A stretch of 64,000 bases of DNA from an uncultured Clostridia bacterium (GTDB taxonomy: Bacteria > Bacillota > Clostridia > Christensenellales > UBA1242). Where the stretch lies: assembly GCA_934747775.1 (NCBI GenBank), contig CAKVHA010000002.1, positions 1-64,000 of the forward strand, in the 5' to 3' direction. Made by a program: the position numbers and the translations under genes. The first letter of the stretch is position 1. Every line of letters begins with the position of its first letter. This document shows positions 10,401-19,332 of this stretch, in pieces. The notes below the pieces were generated by a model that was not told where the DNA came from, searched no databases, and saw only the letters and a program-made list of their open reading frames with translations.

Positions 10401-13400
10401 TATTGGAACAAGACCATATGTTTTGTTTTCTGGGTCTAAGCCAATTGAAATAAGGTCGTTTACGGTTAGCGTATCGCCAAAACTGTACACTTTTCGGGTT
10501 GCTCCGTTCATCACAAATTTTGATGTACCATAATTATTTATATACCAGCCAGTAATCGTAAAATTGTTGCGGTTGTAGGTTACATCGGTTTCATCTGGAA
10601 GTGTGATTTGCGATTTTGGAGTAAGTTTGTTTTGATTCCAGCCACTTACTCGCCTATCGGAATCGTCCAACTGAATTGCATAAAAAGGCATTGCTTTTGC
10701 TAGCAGCACAACTGGTTTTGTGATTGGCTCGTTGTTGTATAGCGCGCCATTTATGTACCACTCGTCTAGATAGTAGTCATCGTTTAGTACCACTCCAACA
10801 GTAGGTGCAACATCGCCCATTGAAATGTACTGCTCTGCTTTAATATCACTAACCACATCTACCGCATAACTTACTTTAACCTGTATTACTGGATATGCGT
10901 AAACTGCGCTTCCTTCGCCCACAAGGTCATCGTTAAGTTCTGCTTGCATTTTAAGATTAGTTGCATTAAAGTTGTAAACATAACTAGGGTTTGAAGTAAC
11001 AACCCAACCTTTTGTTTTGTAGTCGCCACCTAAAATGTATCCGTTTAGGTCTACAGTGTCGCCTTTAATTAGGTTACTAATTTCTGTTTTTGTGCTTTCA
11101 TCAAACGTAAACACATTTTCGTTGTAATTTATGTTTTTGTAAATATTTAAGGTTAATAATTTTTCTACAACACCTTCAAATGTTATTGATTTATCAACCA
11201 AAACACTACTATTCCAAGCAGCATAGTTGTTGCCGTTTTGTCCACTTGTTAGGTTGGAATAATACAATCCATCTGCCACCCAACCAATAAGTTTTGTGCC
11301 AGATAAGGTGCTGTTGTATGTATTAACTGCAGTCACTAAATCTGTGTTGTTAAAACTAAATACACTTCCGTTTAGGTAGGCATCGGTAGAGAAAACAACT
11401 TGCGAGCCACACATAAATTTAAGCTCAAACACCGCTTTGTACACTGGTGTGAATGTGTGGTTTTTAGTAAAGTTAATAACAACCGAATTTGTATAAGATT
11501 TTCCGTTTTCATCAACCCAATTACCTGTAAACTTGTATGTTACGCCTTCCACTAAGTACTCACTAGCGGTTGACGGGAATGTGAATGTGTAATCGGTTTC
11601 GTCGTACTCGTACTGAGTAAGAGTGTCAACAAATGTTGTTGGCGAACCAATTTTTCCGTACAAGGTGGAAGTTTGACCAATTGCATCGTAGGTTGTAAAC
11701 TGTGCCGAGAAATATGAAATATCCCAAACGGCGTAGATTTTAATGTTGTAGTCGGTTTCGGAATCCATAGTTATTGTGTCGACATCTAAGTAAACCATAT
11801 TCCCTGTGCGCGAGTTAATCGTAAAACTTACAACAGGAATAACCGTAGCCGAATTTAAACTCCAGCAATTAAACACGCTTGCTTTTCGTGCTGGCATTGC
11901 TGTTTCTATAAATGTTTTTAAATTATATTGTTCGCCAGCAATTATTTTTTCGCCAAAGGTTGCGCTATCGCCCAACCCATTAAAATATGTAATTGTATAA
12001 TATCGTACCCAAACAGCGTAAATGCTAATTTCTTCTTCCGACGATGCTGTATAGTTAGAACCCGCCATAAACTTTGCGTCGTCGCTGTTAATTACATCTG
12101 TCCAGCCGCTTAAAATAAAGCCTTCGTTTGTAATATCGTTTGGCAACATAACAACATCGCCAAAGTTTACATCAATTTTTCTGTATTCAACCGAGCCGTC
12201 GTTGTTAAAGTATTTTATAGTTACTGGTTTTGCTTGCCATACTGGATACAATTTTGTAAACTGACCCGAATATGTAATGCGCTCGCCATTTGTAAAGTCA
12301 ATATTTGCAGAAGCTAATGTTTTTGACCAACCCATAAATGTGTAGCCATATTTTGTAGGAATAATATCCGCTGCTGTGCCAGTCATACTGCTTGCACCAA
12401 CAACATATTCCACGCCGTCGGCTATGCCAACCTCGGTTATACTGGCTGTTGTATCACGATCTAAGTAATACTCTATTGTGGAATACTTTCTTAAATCCAT
12501 ATATACTTTAAAACTGTACCCCTCGGCTAAAGCAAGCATCTCGGCGTTTGTTGCAAAGTCAAACACACTGCCCATTGCAAGTAGCTTGCTTGCATCTTTG
12601 TTTTCAAATGCAGTTTGTCCTAAATACAAAGCCACACAATCATATCCGGCAATTGTGTAATCGCGGTTTATGAATGTTGCAAGTTCTTCGTGAGTGCGAA
12701 GTGTAAGCGGTGTATCGTAGTCTATTCGTATTTGCTGATCGGCAACATAAAATCTGTTGTACGCTCCTGAAAAACGATAATAATATTCTATTGTATAAGT
12801 TTCGGCTTCAAAAACTGGTTTTAGCGTAGTGTGTTTTGTCATTTCAATAAATGTTGATGTTAAATATGCATCATACTCGTTGCCGTCTTCGTCCGCCCAT
12901 CTTCCTGTAAACACACCCAAGCCACTGTCGCGCTTTACTTGACCACTGGTTAGTTTTGAAATGCCTTCAATATCTTTAAAGTAAATTTTTTCGCCTTTTT
13001 CCACAATTAGTGGTTGTGGAATAATTCCGCCTGTTATTGTAACACCTGTTAGGTCAAACGACAACTGAACCGCATCCCGCCAAATTCCTTCTAGGTTTAG
13101 AATGTAGTACTTTTGAGCGTCCACATATCTTTCGTCCACAAAGCCATAAATGTTTACGATGTTAAGATTTACATAGCTATTTTCTGTGTACATCGACTGA
13201 CCGTTGTCGTATGTCCAGCCAACCAACAATTTATCATTTTTTAAAGGTTTTACTTTAAATCCGCTCGTATCAATTAGGTAGTAGTATCCCACTTTTACAA
13301 CTACTCTATATTCTTCAATCTTGCCTGGATTTGTAGAATTTTCACTATAATACTTGTAAACAATTTCAAGGTCTGCAGCACGATAGTTTGGTGTAATTTC

Positions 13401-16400
13401 TAGCGGAGATGATACAATTATGGAATCAATATTTTCCATAGTTTCTACTGTGCCATTTCCTGAAACACGCCAGTCATAAAAGTTGTAACCCATAAAGGTG
13501 TTTAGCCCATAATTTGCATTTATATCGTACACAACATCTGCTAAAGTGTCGCCGTATTTTACATCGTAAATTTTAGTAACTTCGTCTAGATATGTTGTAG
13601 GGTTTGTTAACACAAACTTAACCGAGAATGTTCTAATTTTTGCTGTAAGTGAAACTACTAAATTTGATTTAACAGTAAGGTTGCTATTAGGAATATCTAA
13701 GTAATAATCTTCCCTAATTGTTCCATCTTGATTACGGTCGCCCCTAACAAGCCAAGCGTTGTATTCATATCCGTTTTTAAAACCCGGAACAGCAACTGTA
13801 GCAAGCAAATCTCTTACACTTTGCCCGTATTTTAGGTCATTAATAGTGGTTGATGTGTGTTCAACAACGCCTTCTTCATCAAACTTAAATGTTACACTAT
13901 ACTTTAACTCGTTAAATTTAGGATACACATTTGTGTAAAAATCGGAAACATCGCTTGGATATTTTTTAAACAACCCATTAACATCATCTTTAACCGAAAT
14001 AACATATCCAAGTGCTGATTTTACAAGTTCTTTTTCGCCAGAACCTGCTTTAATTGTCCAACCAGCTAGTCCATACCCTGGGGTTAAACTTGTGTTTAAC
14101 ACAATTGTACCAGCGCTGCCATCGGCGTATTCAAATGTTACTATTTCACCAGACAACAATATTTCGTCGGTAATTTTTCTGCCATTTATTTCAAATTTTT
14201 CTTTAGAAACAAGCACTGTACCAGCACTATAGTTGGCGGAACTTGTTTGTCTTAATTGGTTTATGTTGATAGTAAAGATTACTGGACGCCATACAGCATA
14301 CAATGTTTTGTCGGTTTCAAATACTGGATATCTGCCACCAGCTTCGTAGATTGTATTTTCTGCCACAAACTGGTGATAGTAACCAGAATATGTTTCGCGA
14401 TTAACATCGCTCCAACCCACAAATTCATAGAATGGACGTTTTGCTACACTTGCGGGCAATTGCGGCATTGTAATATTTATTCCGCTTACACCCAGCATTG
14501 TAAGTTCGCTTGCACTATGTCCACCTACCCACTCAACATCGGCAGCACCACCATCAAAAGTAATGGTTACGTTTTCACGCCATATAGCTTCAAAAACTAG
14601 CAATTGTGCTGGCAATTTTAAGTACAAATACGACCTATCATTTTGTTCGTCGTACTGAGTGCAATATGTTTCGGTGTCAAGTTCTACATTTCCAGCTAAG
14701 TACACCCTTGTTGCTACAAGGCGTGCCTTTTCTTTATAACTAACAAGTGAATACACAAAGTCAGAGCGGTTTGCATTAAATTCTATTTTAATCGAACTTG
14801 AACCAGCAATTGTTGTACCGTTTTTGGTTTTCCAGCCCCACATAACGTGGTCTTTGCCGTTTTCGGTTTTTGTAATATAATATTTTTCGGCTTTTGTGTT
14901 CATTGTTATAATTGTGCTGGCGCCCAATGTTTGGTCATACTTATACACAATTGGTTTATCTTCTGCATCAAACAAACTAGACTTTATTTTACTATTTTCA
15001 TCAAATGAAGCGTTGGTAACATCGCCCAAGTCATAGGTGTAATAGTTTTCGTTTGCAAGCCAAACCGTATACAAATTTGCACCCTGTGCGTTTAGAAAAA
15101 TTCCTTCTTCATCTGCCACATTTCCTATGTTGTATGTGTATTCTGGAATGTACAATTTTGATGTGCTTATAAACACCGTGCTAGAATTTGTCCAACCAGC
15201 GAATGAGCGATTTAGCGGAAGCGAATATGCACGAGTGATGTTGTTAATTCTAATTTGGTCGGCAGTAAATAATACCCTGTTTGCATCTCCCACTCCAGCA
15301 ATCAAGTCATAAAAACTTGGCAGCGTCATAGTATTTTTTTCTATGTTAACCGTAGCCAACAAAACTTGCGTGTTTGTGTCTGGGCGGAAATAATAGTTTA
15401 GCCTTCTATAACTTCGCCACTGTGCGTAAAGCGTAATCTCGCCGTTTCTAATTTGGAAATTTGATTTATCAAAAAAGTCGTTTTCGTTGTAATTTAGCGT
15501 ATAGCCTGTGCCGTCGCGGAATGTATTCCACGAAATTAAGGTGTACATTGGAAGCCCTGTCATATCGGACTCATTATACACAACATCTTTAAAGTAGTTT
15601 TGATGATACACTATACCTTTTATATTTTCGTCGCCAAACAACATATCTCCTTGGCTAGCTTTAGAATATCTAATATTTTCGCCATTATCAGTTTTTAAAA
15701 TCTCTGGAACATTGTTGTTTAGAATATCCGCCATTCCAAGTGTGTTTACATAGTTTCTGCCGCTTGGAAGATTTAGGTTGAACTTAACCTTATATTCTAT
15801 TAGAGTCCACTTAGCAAAAAGTGTTATGTATGAGTTGTTTTCATCGGTTGACGAATAACTTTGAATTTCTGCTCTCTCCTCATCGGTTAGTTCTATCGAC
15901 CCTAGATACATAGGGTCGTACAAAATATTCTCGTTTCTATCACGGCTCATTGTGAAAAAGCCATTTTTTACAAACAACTGACTAGGTTTTAATGGAACTT
16001 TAAAGTTTTTATCTAAGTACCAGCCCATAAATTGAAAGTTACGAAATTCATCGGACGGCGACGGAATAGTGTAAACACTGCTATTAAACTCTGAAAGCAA
16101 TGTCATATATGTTTTGTAATTATTGCCGTCGTATGTAAGTCCGCCATTTTCTGTGTTAATGCGACCCTTTATTTGCGAAATGCGCGATCCAGTGAAGTCA
16201 AGGTTTTGCGACTCGTATCTAAGCTCTACTTGTATTGGTCGCCACACCGAATAAAGCGTAATGTTTTGAGCCTTCATTTGATAGTGGTCGGTTGCGGTGG
16301 TGGCTGCCGTACTAGACTCGCCCCAACCTTGGAATGTGTAGCCATATTTGTTTTGCAACCTATAGTCGCTAATTGTAACAATTGTGCCGTCACTAAGCTC

Positions 16401-16895
16401 CACTTCATCACGCAAGCGTGGCAACTTTATTGTATCTTCAATTGTGTAAGGTGTGGTGTAATCTATATTTAGGGTGTTGTTTTTTAAAACCTTTTTGTTT
16501 CCATCCAACACAAGTTCCACCGTATACTCCACTAGGTCAAACTTTCCATAAACCTGCATATGCGAGTTTAATTGTTCGTTGTAGTCAAATGGCTCGGCGT
16601 AATCAATATCTTTATACCAGCCTTTAAAAACATAACCTTCAATATAAGGTGATGGAAGCGAAGACAGGTTTCTGCCCTTTTTAACATCTATCGTTTCGTA
16701 CATACTAACATTCTTTATATCGCCAGATTTATAGCGACTAACTGTGGTTAGCACCACTCGCACGCGCGTATAAAAATTAATATATAGTAAAATTGCGACC
16801 AAGCAAAAAACAACCGCTATACTTATTAGCAGTACATTAAGTAGTAGCTTGTTTCGCTTACTCATTTTTACATTTTCATTTTTTCCAGATTTCAT
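4485..16895 (-). CDS. Giant N-terminally anchored surface protein with Listeria-Bacteroides (InlB B-type) repeats
   Basis: A 4136-residue protein filling about a fifth of the window. Residues 1-16 are basic, then comes one hydrophobic segment (about 17-43), best read as a signal anchor. The rest is extracellular-like. The N-terminal third has many classical Listeria-Bacteroides/Flg_new repeats: GY-x-F-x-GW followed 20-60 residues later by (L/I)YAVW or a variant. LYSVW, LFAKW, LYAQW, LYTVW, LYAVW, LYPVW and IYAVW are all present, at least a dozen in total. Later parts are more divergent, Asn/Ser/Thr-rich and beta-rich. The protein ends on a repeat-type EIVWKERV. I see no LPXTG signal, C-terminal helix or choline/SLH module, so anchoring would be through the N-terminus. 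AAAGGGTG lies before the ATG. The gene is 81 nt downstream of gerAC on the same strand. Repeats of this type are linked to adhesion in other bacteria; the role here is inferred only. Confidence 0.9.
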   Translation of the reverse strand: MKSGKNENVKMSKRNKLLLNVLLISIAVVFCLVAILLYINFYTRVRVVLTTVSRYKSGDIKNVSMYETIDVKKGRNLSSLPSPYIEGYVFKGWYKDIDYAEPFDYNEQLNSHMQVYGKFDLVEYTVELVLDGNKKVLKNNTLNIDYTTPYTIEDTIKLPRLRDEVELSDGTIVTISDYRLQNKYGYTFQGWGESSTAATTATDHYQMKAQNITLYSVWRPIQVELRYESQNLDFTGSRISQIKGRINTENGGLTYDGNNYKTYMTLLSEFNSSVYTIPSPSDEFRNFQFMGWYLDKNFKVPLKPSQLFVKNGFFTMSRDRNENILYDPMYLGSIELTDEERAEIQSYSSTDENNSYITLFAKWTLIEYKVKFNLNLPSGRNYVNTLGMADILNNNVPEILKTDNGENIRYSKASQGDMLFGDENIKGIVYHQNYFKDVVYNESDMTGLPMYTLISWNTFRDGTGYTLNYNENDFFDKSNFQIRNGEITLYAQWRSYRRLNYYFRPDTNTQVLLATVNIEKNTMTLPSFYDLIAGVGDANRVLFTADQIRINNITRAYSLPLNRSFAGWTNSSTVFISTSKLYIPEYTYNIGNVADEEGIFLNAQGANLYTVWLANENYYTYDLGDVTNASFDENSKIKSSLFDAEDKPIVYKYDQTLGASTIITMNTKAEKYYITKTENGKDHVMWGWKTKNGTTIAGSSSIKIEFNANRSDFVYSLVSYKEKARLVATRVYLAGNVELDTETYCTQYDEQNDRSYLYLKLPAQLLVFEAIWRENVTITFDGGAADVEWVGGHSASELTMLGVSGINITMPQLPASVAKRPFYEFVGWSDVNRETYSGYYHQFVAENTIYEAGGRYPVFETDKTLYAVWRPVIFTININQLRQTSSANYSAGTVLVSKEKFEINGRKITDEILLSGEIVTFEYADGSAGTIVLNTSLTPGYGLAGWTIKAGSGEKELVKSALGYVISVKDDVNGLFKKYPSDVSDFYTNVYPKFNELKYSVTFKFDEEGVVEHTSTTINDLKYGQSVRDLLATVAVPGFKNGYEYNAWLVRGDRNQDGTIREDYYLDIPNSNLTVKSNLVVSLTAKIRTFSVKFVLTNPTTYLDEVTKIYDVKYGDTLADVVYDINANYGLNTFMGYNFYDWRVSGNGTVETMENIDSIIVSSPLEITPNYRAADLEIVYKYYSENSTNPGKIEEYRVVVKVGYYYLIDTSGFKVKPLKNDKLLVGWTYDNGQSMYTENSYVNLNIVNIYGFVDERYVDAQKYYILNLEGIWRDAVQLSFDLTGVTITGGIIPQPLIVEKGEKIYFKDIEGISKLTSGQVKRDSGLGVFTGRWADEDGNEYDAYLTSTFIEMTKHTTLKPVFEAETYTIEYYYRFSGAYNRFYVADQQIRIDYDTPLTLRTHEELATFINRDYTIAGYDCVALYLGQTAFENKDASKLLAMGSVFDFATNAEMLALAEGYSFKVYMDLRKYSTIEYYLDRDTTASITEVGIADGVEYVVGASSMTGTAADIIPTKYGYTFMGWSKTLASANIDFTNGERITYSGQFTKLYPVWQAKPVTIKYFNNDGSVEYRKIDVNFGDVVMLPNDITNEGFILSGWTDVINSDDAKFMAGSNYTASSEEEISIYAVWVRYYTITYFNGLGDSATFGEKIIAGEQYNLKTFIETAMPARKASVFNCWSLNSATVIPVVSFTINSRTGNMVYLDVDTITMDSETDYNIKIYAVWDISYFSAQFTTYDAIGQTSTLYGKIGSPTTFVDTLTQYEYDETDYTFTFPSTASEYLVEGVTYKFTGNWVDENGKSYTNSVVINFTKNHTFTPVYKAVFELKFMCGSQVVFSTDAYLNGSVFSFNNTDLVTAVNTYNSTLSGTKLIGWVADGLYYSNLTSGQNGNNYAAWNSSVLVDKSITFEGVVEKLLTLNIYKNINYNENVFTFDESTKTEISNLIKGDTVDLNGYILGGDYKTKGWVVTSNPSYVYNFNATNLKMQAELNDDLVGEGSAVYAYPVIQVKVSYAVDVVSDIKAEQYISMGDVAPTVGVVLNDDYYLDEWYINGALYNNEPITKPVVLLAKAMPFYAIQLDDSDRRVSGWNQNKLTPKSQITLPDETDVTYNRNNFTITGWYINNYGTSKFVMNGATRKVYSFGDTLTVNDLISIGLDPENKTYGLVPIFKYHTINFVLANVYDAITYTISASDGRTYYTTNSDNNFVFAVLNDAAASSNNTNIIFEAYLLDAKGDVVVENYNAVRSIVTIGRKLTEGYEAYTLNDGWFYYPGLIKVGASFTFKANTVITANTPTANDVNITLGLADENNRIIYNTSRAGFVSGETETFTYSLVSKAGQVVSVKINVKDGYEFTGTLLDENLAVSSFKATITASGNEITVSFRATSNLNLYLVVAPNANVKLKFVLNTSGVSNLDIANIDGTVKVYYNDNYSWRLLQEVSLNSLQSVTALSNTVPNGTRVKIVAELNSVKYFVKSIVVTGSSNNTTSNTYMISDISVGLAPLFTIELANRKVQIGVADSSGTVSIISPAAVIENQISLPYPASTEKENMTFGGYKVGGGFSSDNTNFATFITSAKSVNSDVLILDTTQVESDTYTLVLTPVYYYNSLNITIKAEAGKALVNGETSKVFSVPYNSNVAVSENTITLQSGRITLDENGDIDMSGITEVNVTLTPIGSYVFSGWVSGTTTITSFVVASDTEIAGVVEAGDMCVKATISDFNGKDSKNVEDYKVVEFYINSEPKTTYYYSNLNDILRVTTKTANEITLTYSVFSGFEFVNYIITYNGNVSSNYSTLKEFALANGLNITESTGSIIINNAIFDVDINVVIKKSNYNVSIQLVESSQSSDEQDTLYANLKSSGETFAYYGLSNANNTVPFVAEVVSSGAFRNELVIKILPNSKYFYIDKIYINNSSNMVYPTKTCRFASFDAANNQLVTYIGGDSATDISICIEVKFVEMRVAFHKPSGLEFGTSELSGGTINPSSKFNFGETYSFSASDFVSINNAFSENGRNYRLDGWLYYSGNYETDLASGTVDFSKLKEITSLSYTFNLANGNLHLFGSWSDLYSVKFQPNASGVNNLPSDVNNIVLSDTLNIGSIPTQNGFNFAGYVYVFDGTTYTLNYIGGKFEKLVDESGNEVAVDTNDIVADALKLTQLLTSGQLNSTALNSFEIILQAQWTPKDINITLEYDSSMGSITEQIYNGSSYIDGTINFNYRDTLKHQAILDGETTKYALIVLDYNNNIKGRLIAENNAANNYEFKNWLLNGSVIYLDDLVLITSDGVVKLECWGSYVNHTINLTWDALFKDKVKGSSYGSLGGENKAQVDYSIVVTYNFIDLSSNLSTLEKVAIATINGSLGEINKVSSSKTITLNNNFDITSILVKLRKGYGALIKIDLTNTPYQINDSKIYETTINTLVADEVSLDATIPEKQITVTHSGSVANYGEYEIIYYTPVKTGNHITDYTQNVVKYSAVVAGNNVFKTTADADIVLGYSNNDYVLTSVNVGGKSVAIKNGSATVTTLFNSADETVALSFDYKYIEYKFVIGGYTYASAYFTTLDSTKLVAFYKLINYGFNNIDSSVLNVLASDFTANAPTNIIKNGTTKECYTLEELSEKYKYAVNDNIAKNSVFKNEPQLIHSWFEEWLLEPTFGAGTGEDNLTVSGITTVATINAGKNLALIFNISTALNDDALGGIKYEELSDKTYSYTVMSSTVGYSDGYDNYYKSLTLKVKDNTYLPQLLLGLDKNTYIVDKTQLLQSNGKIFSSSMSGVNILTCDDDYNFSAVVSLGVKKVNISLVTNVPVLNETYTATVTYASTFESIISKFNLPINYNLLDSNESSYYSLIGFFVGEKQIDLTSETFESYLQSLNSAYINDLQLNIVAKYQKYDKVALTINAVGTANGAVDNSLSYSTTLYYVAGTSISGSYTGDFSTYEKNSYKLQTLINTTNINFNSKNNSAVLKGNSIVVNSNYFVNTFVDANSADYQFNGKAFVYFSTSETDTGLNPAAAYMVKLKLTSGVTPVNSVDETKLKETLTNYENTELVLSGNMTLYAVYVPVFNVALKSQNYLDVSSGFEKTIAKAEYTYSTLSSLVTTYYNASTAAGHDLSNLEVDYVVVNGVSYSLTDAGKYNIFAFDGDVTIEIVWKERV

Positions 16896-16909
16896 TCATC
16901 GCACCCTTT

Positions 16910-16936
16910 TTATATATATTATTATAATATATATAA
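16910..16936. repeat. Perfect AT-only palindrome upstream of the giant surface gene
   Basis: Thirteen-base arms (TTATATATATTAT and ATAATATATATAA) flank one central base. On the minus strand it contains TATAAT-like hexamers 15-30 nt upstream of the ATG. It can be a promoter -10 region, an operator or an extrudable hairpin. Confidence 0.5.
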
Positions 16937-16976
16937 ACAAAAGCCACAATCAATTTTTACCACATAATTAATTTTT

Positions 16977-18254
16977 TTATAGCTTTGCTTCCACTTTCAC
17001 ATTAAGATTAACAACCGAATTTTCAATAAAATTATTTTGCTGTTCTATGGCGCTAACCTTTTTTAAATACTCTTTATTTTTAAACTTAAAAAGCCTATCG
17101 TTTATAGCAAAAAGGTCGCTATTTGTGCTGTATGCTTTTGCCACAATTTTAGCTAAATTTTCTTGCAATTTGTTGTTTATTGCGGTTTTAATTGTGTCCG
17201 AAATATGTGTTTTTGTAGCATCTAAGTCTTTAATACTTTCGCGAGCTGATTGCATTTCTTGTAGTGATACAAGAAGTTTTAAATTAATATTTAGCACGGC
17301 AACATCGCCATCAAATTTATAATTTACATCGATCTTTTTTTGCACAATAGAAACGCCTAAATTCCTTTTTAGTTCTCCATTATCTTCCACATTTTCTAGC
17401 AACATAAAGCCGTGTTTTGTATAAGGATTTAATATATTAAACACATTAGCTTCATCACCACTAAACTCGGCAACTTTTTTGCCTTTATTGTAAAGCGCAA
17501 AATCGCCTTTACACTTAATAATTTTTTCAGGTTGGCTATTGCCGCTTTGGGTTCCGCCCGAACCGCCGCCACCTTCGGAGCCTCCTTGTTCCGAGCCACC
17601 GCCCGAGCTTTCTCCACCTTGCGATGAGTTCAAGCTAGAGCCGTTGTCTTGTTCCTCAACCTTTACAATAGTAACCCAAGCGACTGGGCTTTTTGTGAAA
17701 TATCGTGCATAAAATTCTTCTATGTTCATTTCTGATAATGCAAGGTAATCACTGCCAGTGCTAACAAGTTTTGAAAAAGTTATACCATTTTCATCTTTGT
17801 TTTCAGTGTTTGTTTGAAGCAGCTCTTTCGCTTCCCCTGGACAGTAAACAAGGTTTGTGTTTTTTGCAAGGTTTGTGGAGCGCACAAAATAATCTAGCAC
17901 TTCAACAAGATTATCGTCGTCTAGCCCCTTACCAATTACAATACTGTCACAGTGCGCAAGCCCAATTTCTTTACCGAGCGAAACAGAAAGTTTATACACG
18001 GCTTCGGAAATATTTTCGCCTTTACCGCTAACAAGTTTAACATTGCTGGATATTTTAGTGGGCGATTCTTCCACCACCATTAGCGCACAAAACTCATACT
18101 TGTCGTCCTTTTTATCTATGCCAATAGACGTCATAATGGCTTGTTTTTCAAACTCGGATTTTTGATATATTGCAGTAGGAAAAGTTATTGCAAAAAACAA
18201 AAAGAAAACAACAAAAGTTTTGTTTTTAATTAATTTTTTAATTAAGTTTTTCAT
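16977..18254 (-). CDS. gerAC: Germinant receptor C subunit, Ger(x)C family
   Basis: About 425 residues. GerAC proteins are the outer-face subunit of the spore germinant receptor, normally lipoproteins. Family signs are AIMTSIGIDKKDDKYEFCALMVVEES near the N-terminus (quoted in parts: SIGIDKK, VVEES), EIGLAHCDSIVIGKGL, LDYFVRS and the C-terminal helical-beta module. The ATG at 18254 is chosen over the GTG at 18269 because the GGGAG site is 8-9 nt before it. It overlaps gerAB by 17 nt. Two oddities: the hydrophobic N-terminus (FFLFFAITFPTAIY) has no lipobox Cys, so it may be membrane-anchored instead. A Gly/Ser-rich insert at about residues 210-245 lengthens it beyond the usual 370-400. Confidence 0.9.
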   Translation of the reverse strand: MKNLIKKLIKNKTFVVFFLFFAITFPTAIYQKSEFEKQAIMTSIGIDKKDDKYEFCALMVVEESPTKISSNVKLVSGKGENISEAVYKLSVSLGKEIGLAHCDSIVIGKGLDDDNLVEVLDYFVRSTNLAKNTNLVYCPGEAKELLQTNTENKDENGITFSKLVSTGSDYLALSEMNIEEFYARYFTKSPVAWVTIVKVEEQDNGSSLNSSQGGESSGGGSEQGGSEGGGGSGGTQSGNSQPEKIIKCKGDFALYNKGKKVAEFSGDEANVFNILNPYTKHGFMLLENVEDNGELKRNLGVSIVQKKIDVNYKFDGDVAVLNINLKLLVSLQEMQSARESIKDLDATKTHISDTIKTAINNKLQENLAKIVAKAYSTNSDLFAINDRLFKFKNKEYLKKVSAIEQQNNFIENSVVNLNVKVEAKL

Positions 18255-19332
18255 ATTGTTTTCTCCCACGCGAAGCTATTAATAAAAACAGCATTGTTAA
18301 AACCTTAAACGCCATAAAGCTTGACGCAAACACAGCGGAACATACAATTTTTATAGCATCGGCAAAATTTAAGTAGAACGCATAAAGCAACAAGAAAATA
18401 ACCACCGACACACCAACCGAAATCCAAAAGCGGCTTTTAATGCTGGTTACATATTCCACACATTCTACAGTACAAACAAGCATTAGACCTGTTTGGGAAA
18501 TTAGCACAATTGTCCAAATAACAATACTAAACCACTCCAACCTACCATTATTAGACGCCATATTTGAATACAACGGAACATCACTAACCGCAAGACCTTG
18601 ATTTACAACCATATCACCAAACAACGCAACAAAAATTACAAAAAACAACATTATAAACAAATCGGTTATTAATGTAAACTTAATTATTGTTTTGGGCGTG
18701 TCTTTTGTGTATTCAAATCTGCCCATACAAAGCAAAAGCACTAAAAAGTCGCCAAACTGAAATGTTGTGAAAAACGAACCACTAATTATGGGCTTAGCTC
18801 CGTTTGCCATAAACGGTAAAAGGTTGTACAATTTTAATTCCCTAACCGGCAACAAAACCGATAGTATTGCACCAGCAACAACTAGATAATAAAAAAATTC
18901 CGCAGATCTTGCAAAGGTTCTAAAACTCTTGTTCATAATATAAATTAAAAGTGCAATTAGTGGAAAAACAAACAGCGACCACTGAATATCTTTAAACAAA
19001 AACCGAACAAAATAATTTTGTAATTCCTTAATAGACATTAACGCTTTAAACACAAAAAACACAGCAAGCAAACTTACAATAATTTTACTCATCACCTTTC
19101 CAAGCGACCCTTCTAGCACTTCATAAAAAGTTTTATTCGGGTTTTTCTTTATGACATAAACTAGCAACATAACAAACATAAAGTCCACACATAATGACAA
19201 AAACACCGATAAATAACAATCGTTTAAAGCATAGCTTCCCACAACCGCTGGAAATATTAACACCTTTAATGATATTATCGACAAACTTAAAACCACACCC
19301 AATTGGTGGTTTGTTATTTGTTTCTCTTTCAT
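18238..19332 (-). CDS. gerAB: Germinant receptor B subunit, Ger(x)B permease family
   Basis: 364 residues, the usual length. GerAB is the integral-membrane subunit that binds germinants, a member of the amino acid/polyamine/organocation transporter fold with about ten membrane helices; the hydrophobic segments here fit that number. The N-terminus (QITNHQLGVVLSLSIIS) matches the family start. A cytosolic loop holds NPNKTFYEVLEGSLGK, also typical. It starts with TAATG, sharing one base with the gerAA stop, and a GGAG site lies 8 nt upstream. It is thus translationally coupled to gerAA. Confidence 0.93.
   Translation of the reverse strand: MKEKQITNHQLGVVLSLSIISLKVLIFPAVVGSYALNDCYLSVFLSLCVDFMFVMLLVYVIKKNPNKTFYEVLEGSLGKVMSKIIVSLLAVFFVFKALMSIKELQNYFVRFLFKDIQWSLFVFPLIALLIYIMNKSFRTFARSAEFFYYLVVAGAILSVLLPVRELKLYNLLPFMANGAKPIISGSFFTTFQFGDFLVLLLCMGRFEYTKDTPKTIIKFTLITDLFIMLFFVIFVALFGDMVVNQGLAVSDVPLYSNMASNNGRLEWFSIVIWTIVLISQTGLMLVCTVECVEYVTSIKSRFWISVGVSVVIFLLLYAFYLNFADAIKIVCSAVFASSFMAFKVLTMLFLLIASRGRKQYEKLN

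Noticed and set aside
4485..16895. Open frames opposite the giant gene
   Set aside because: They are short (60-115 codons), lack ribosome binding sites and have the composition expected from reading the repeat gene on the wrong strand.
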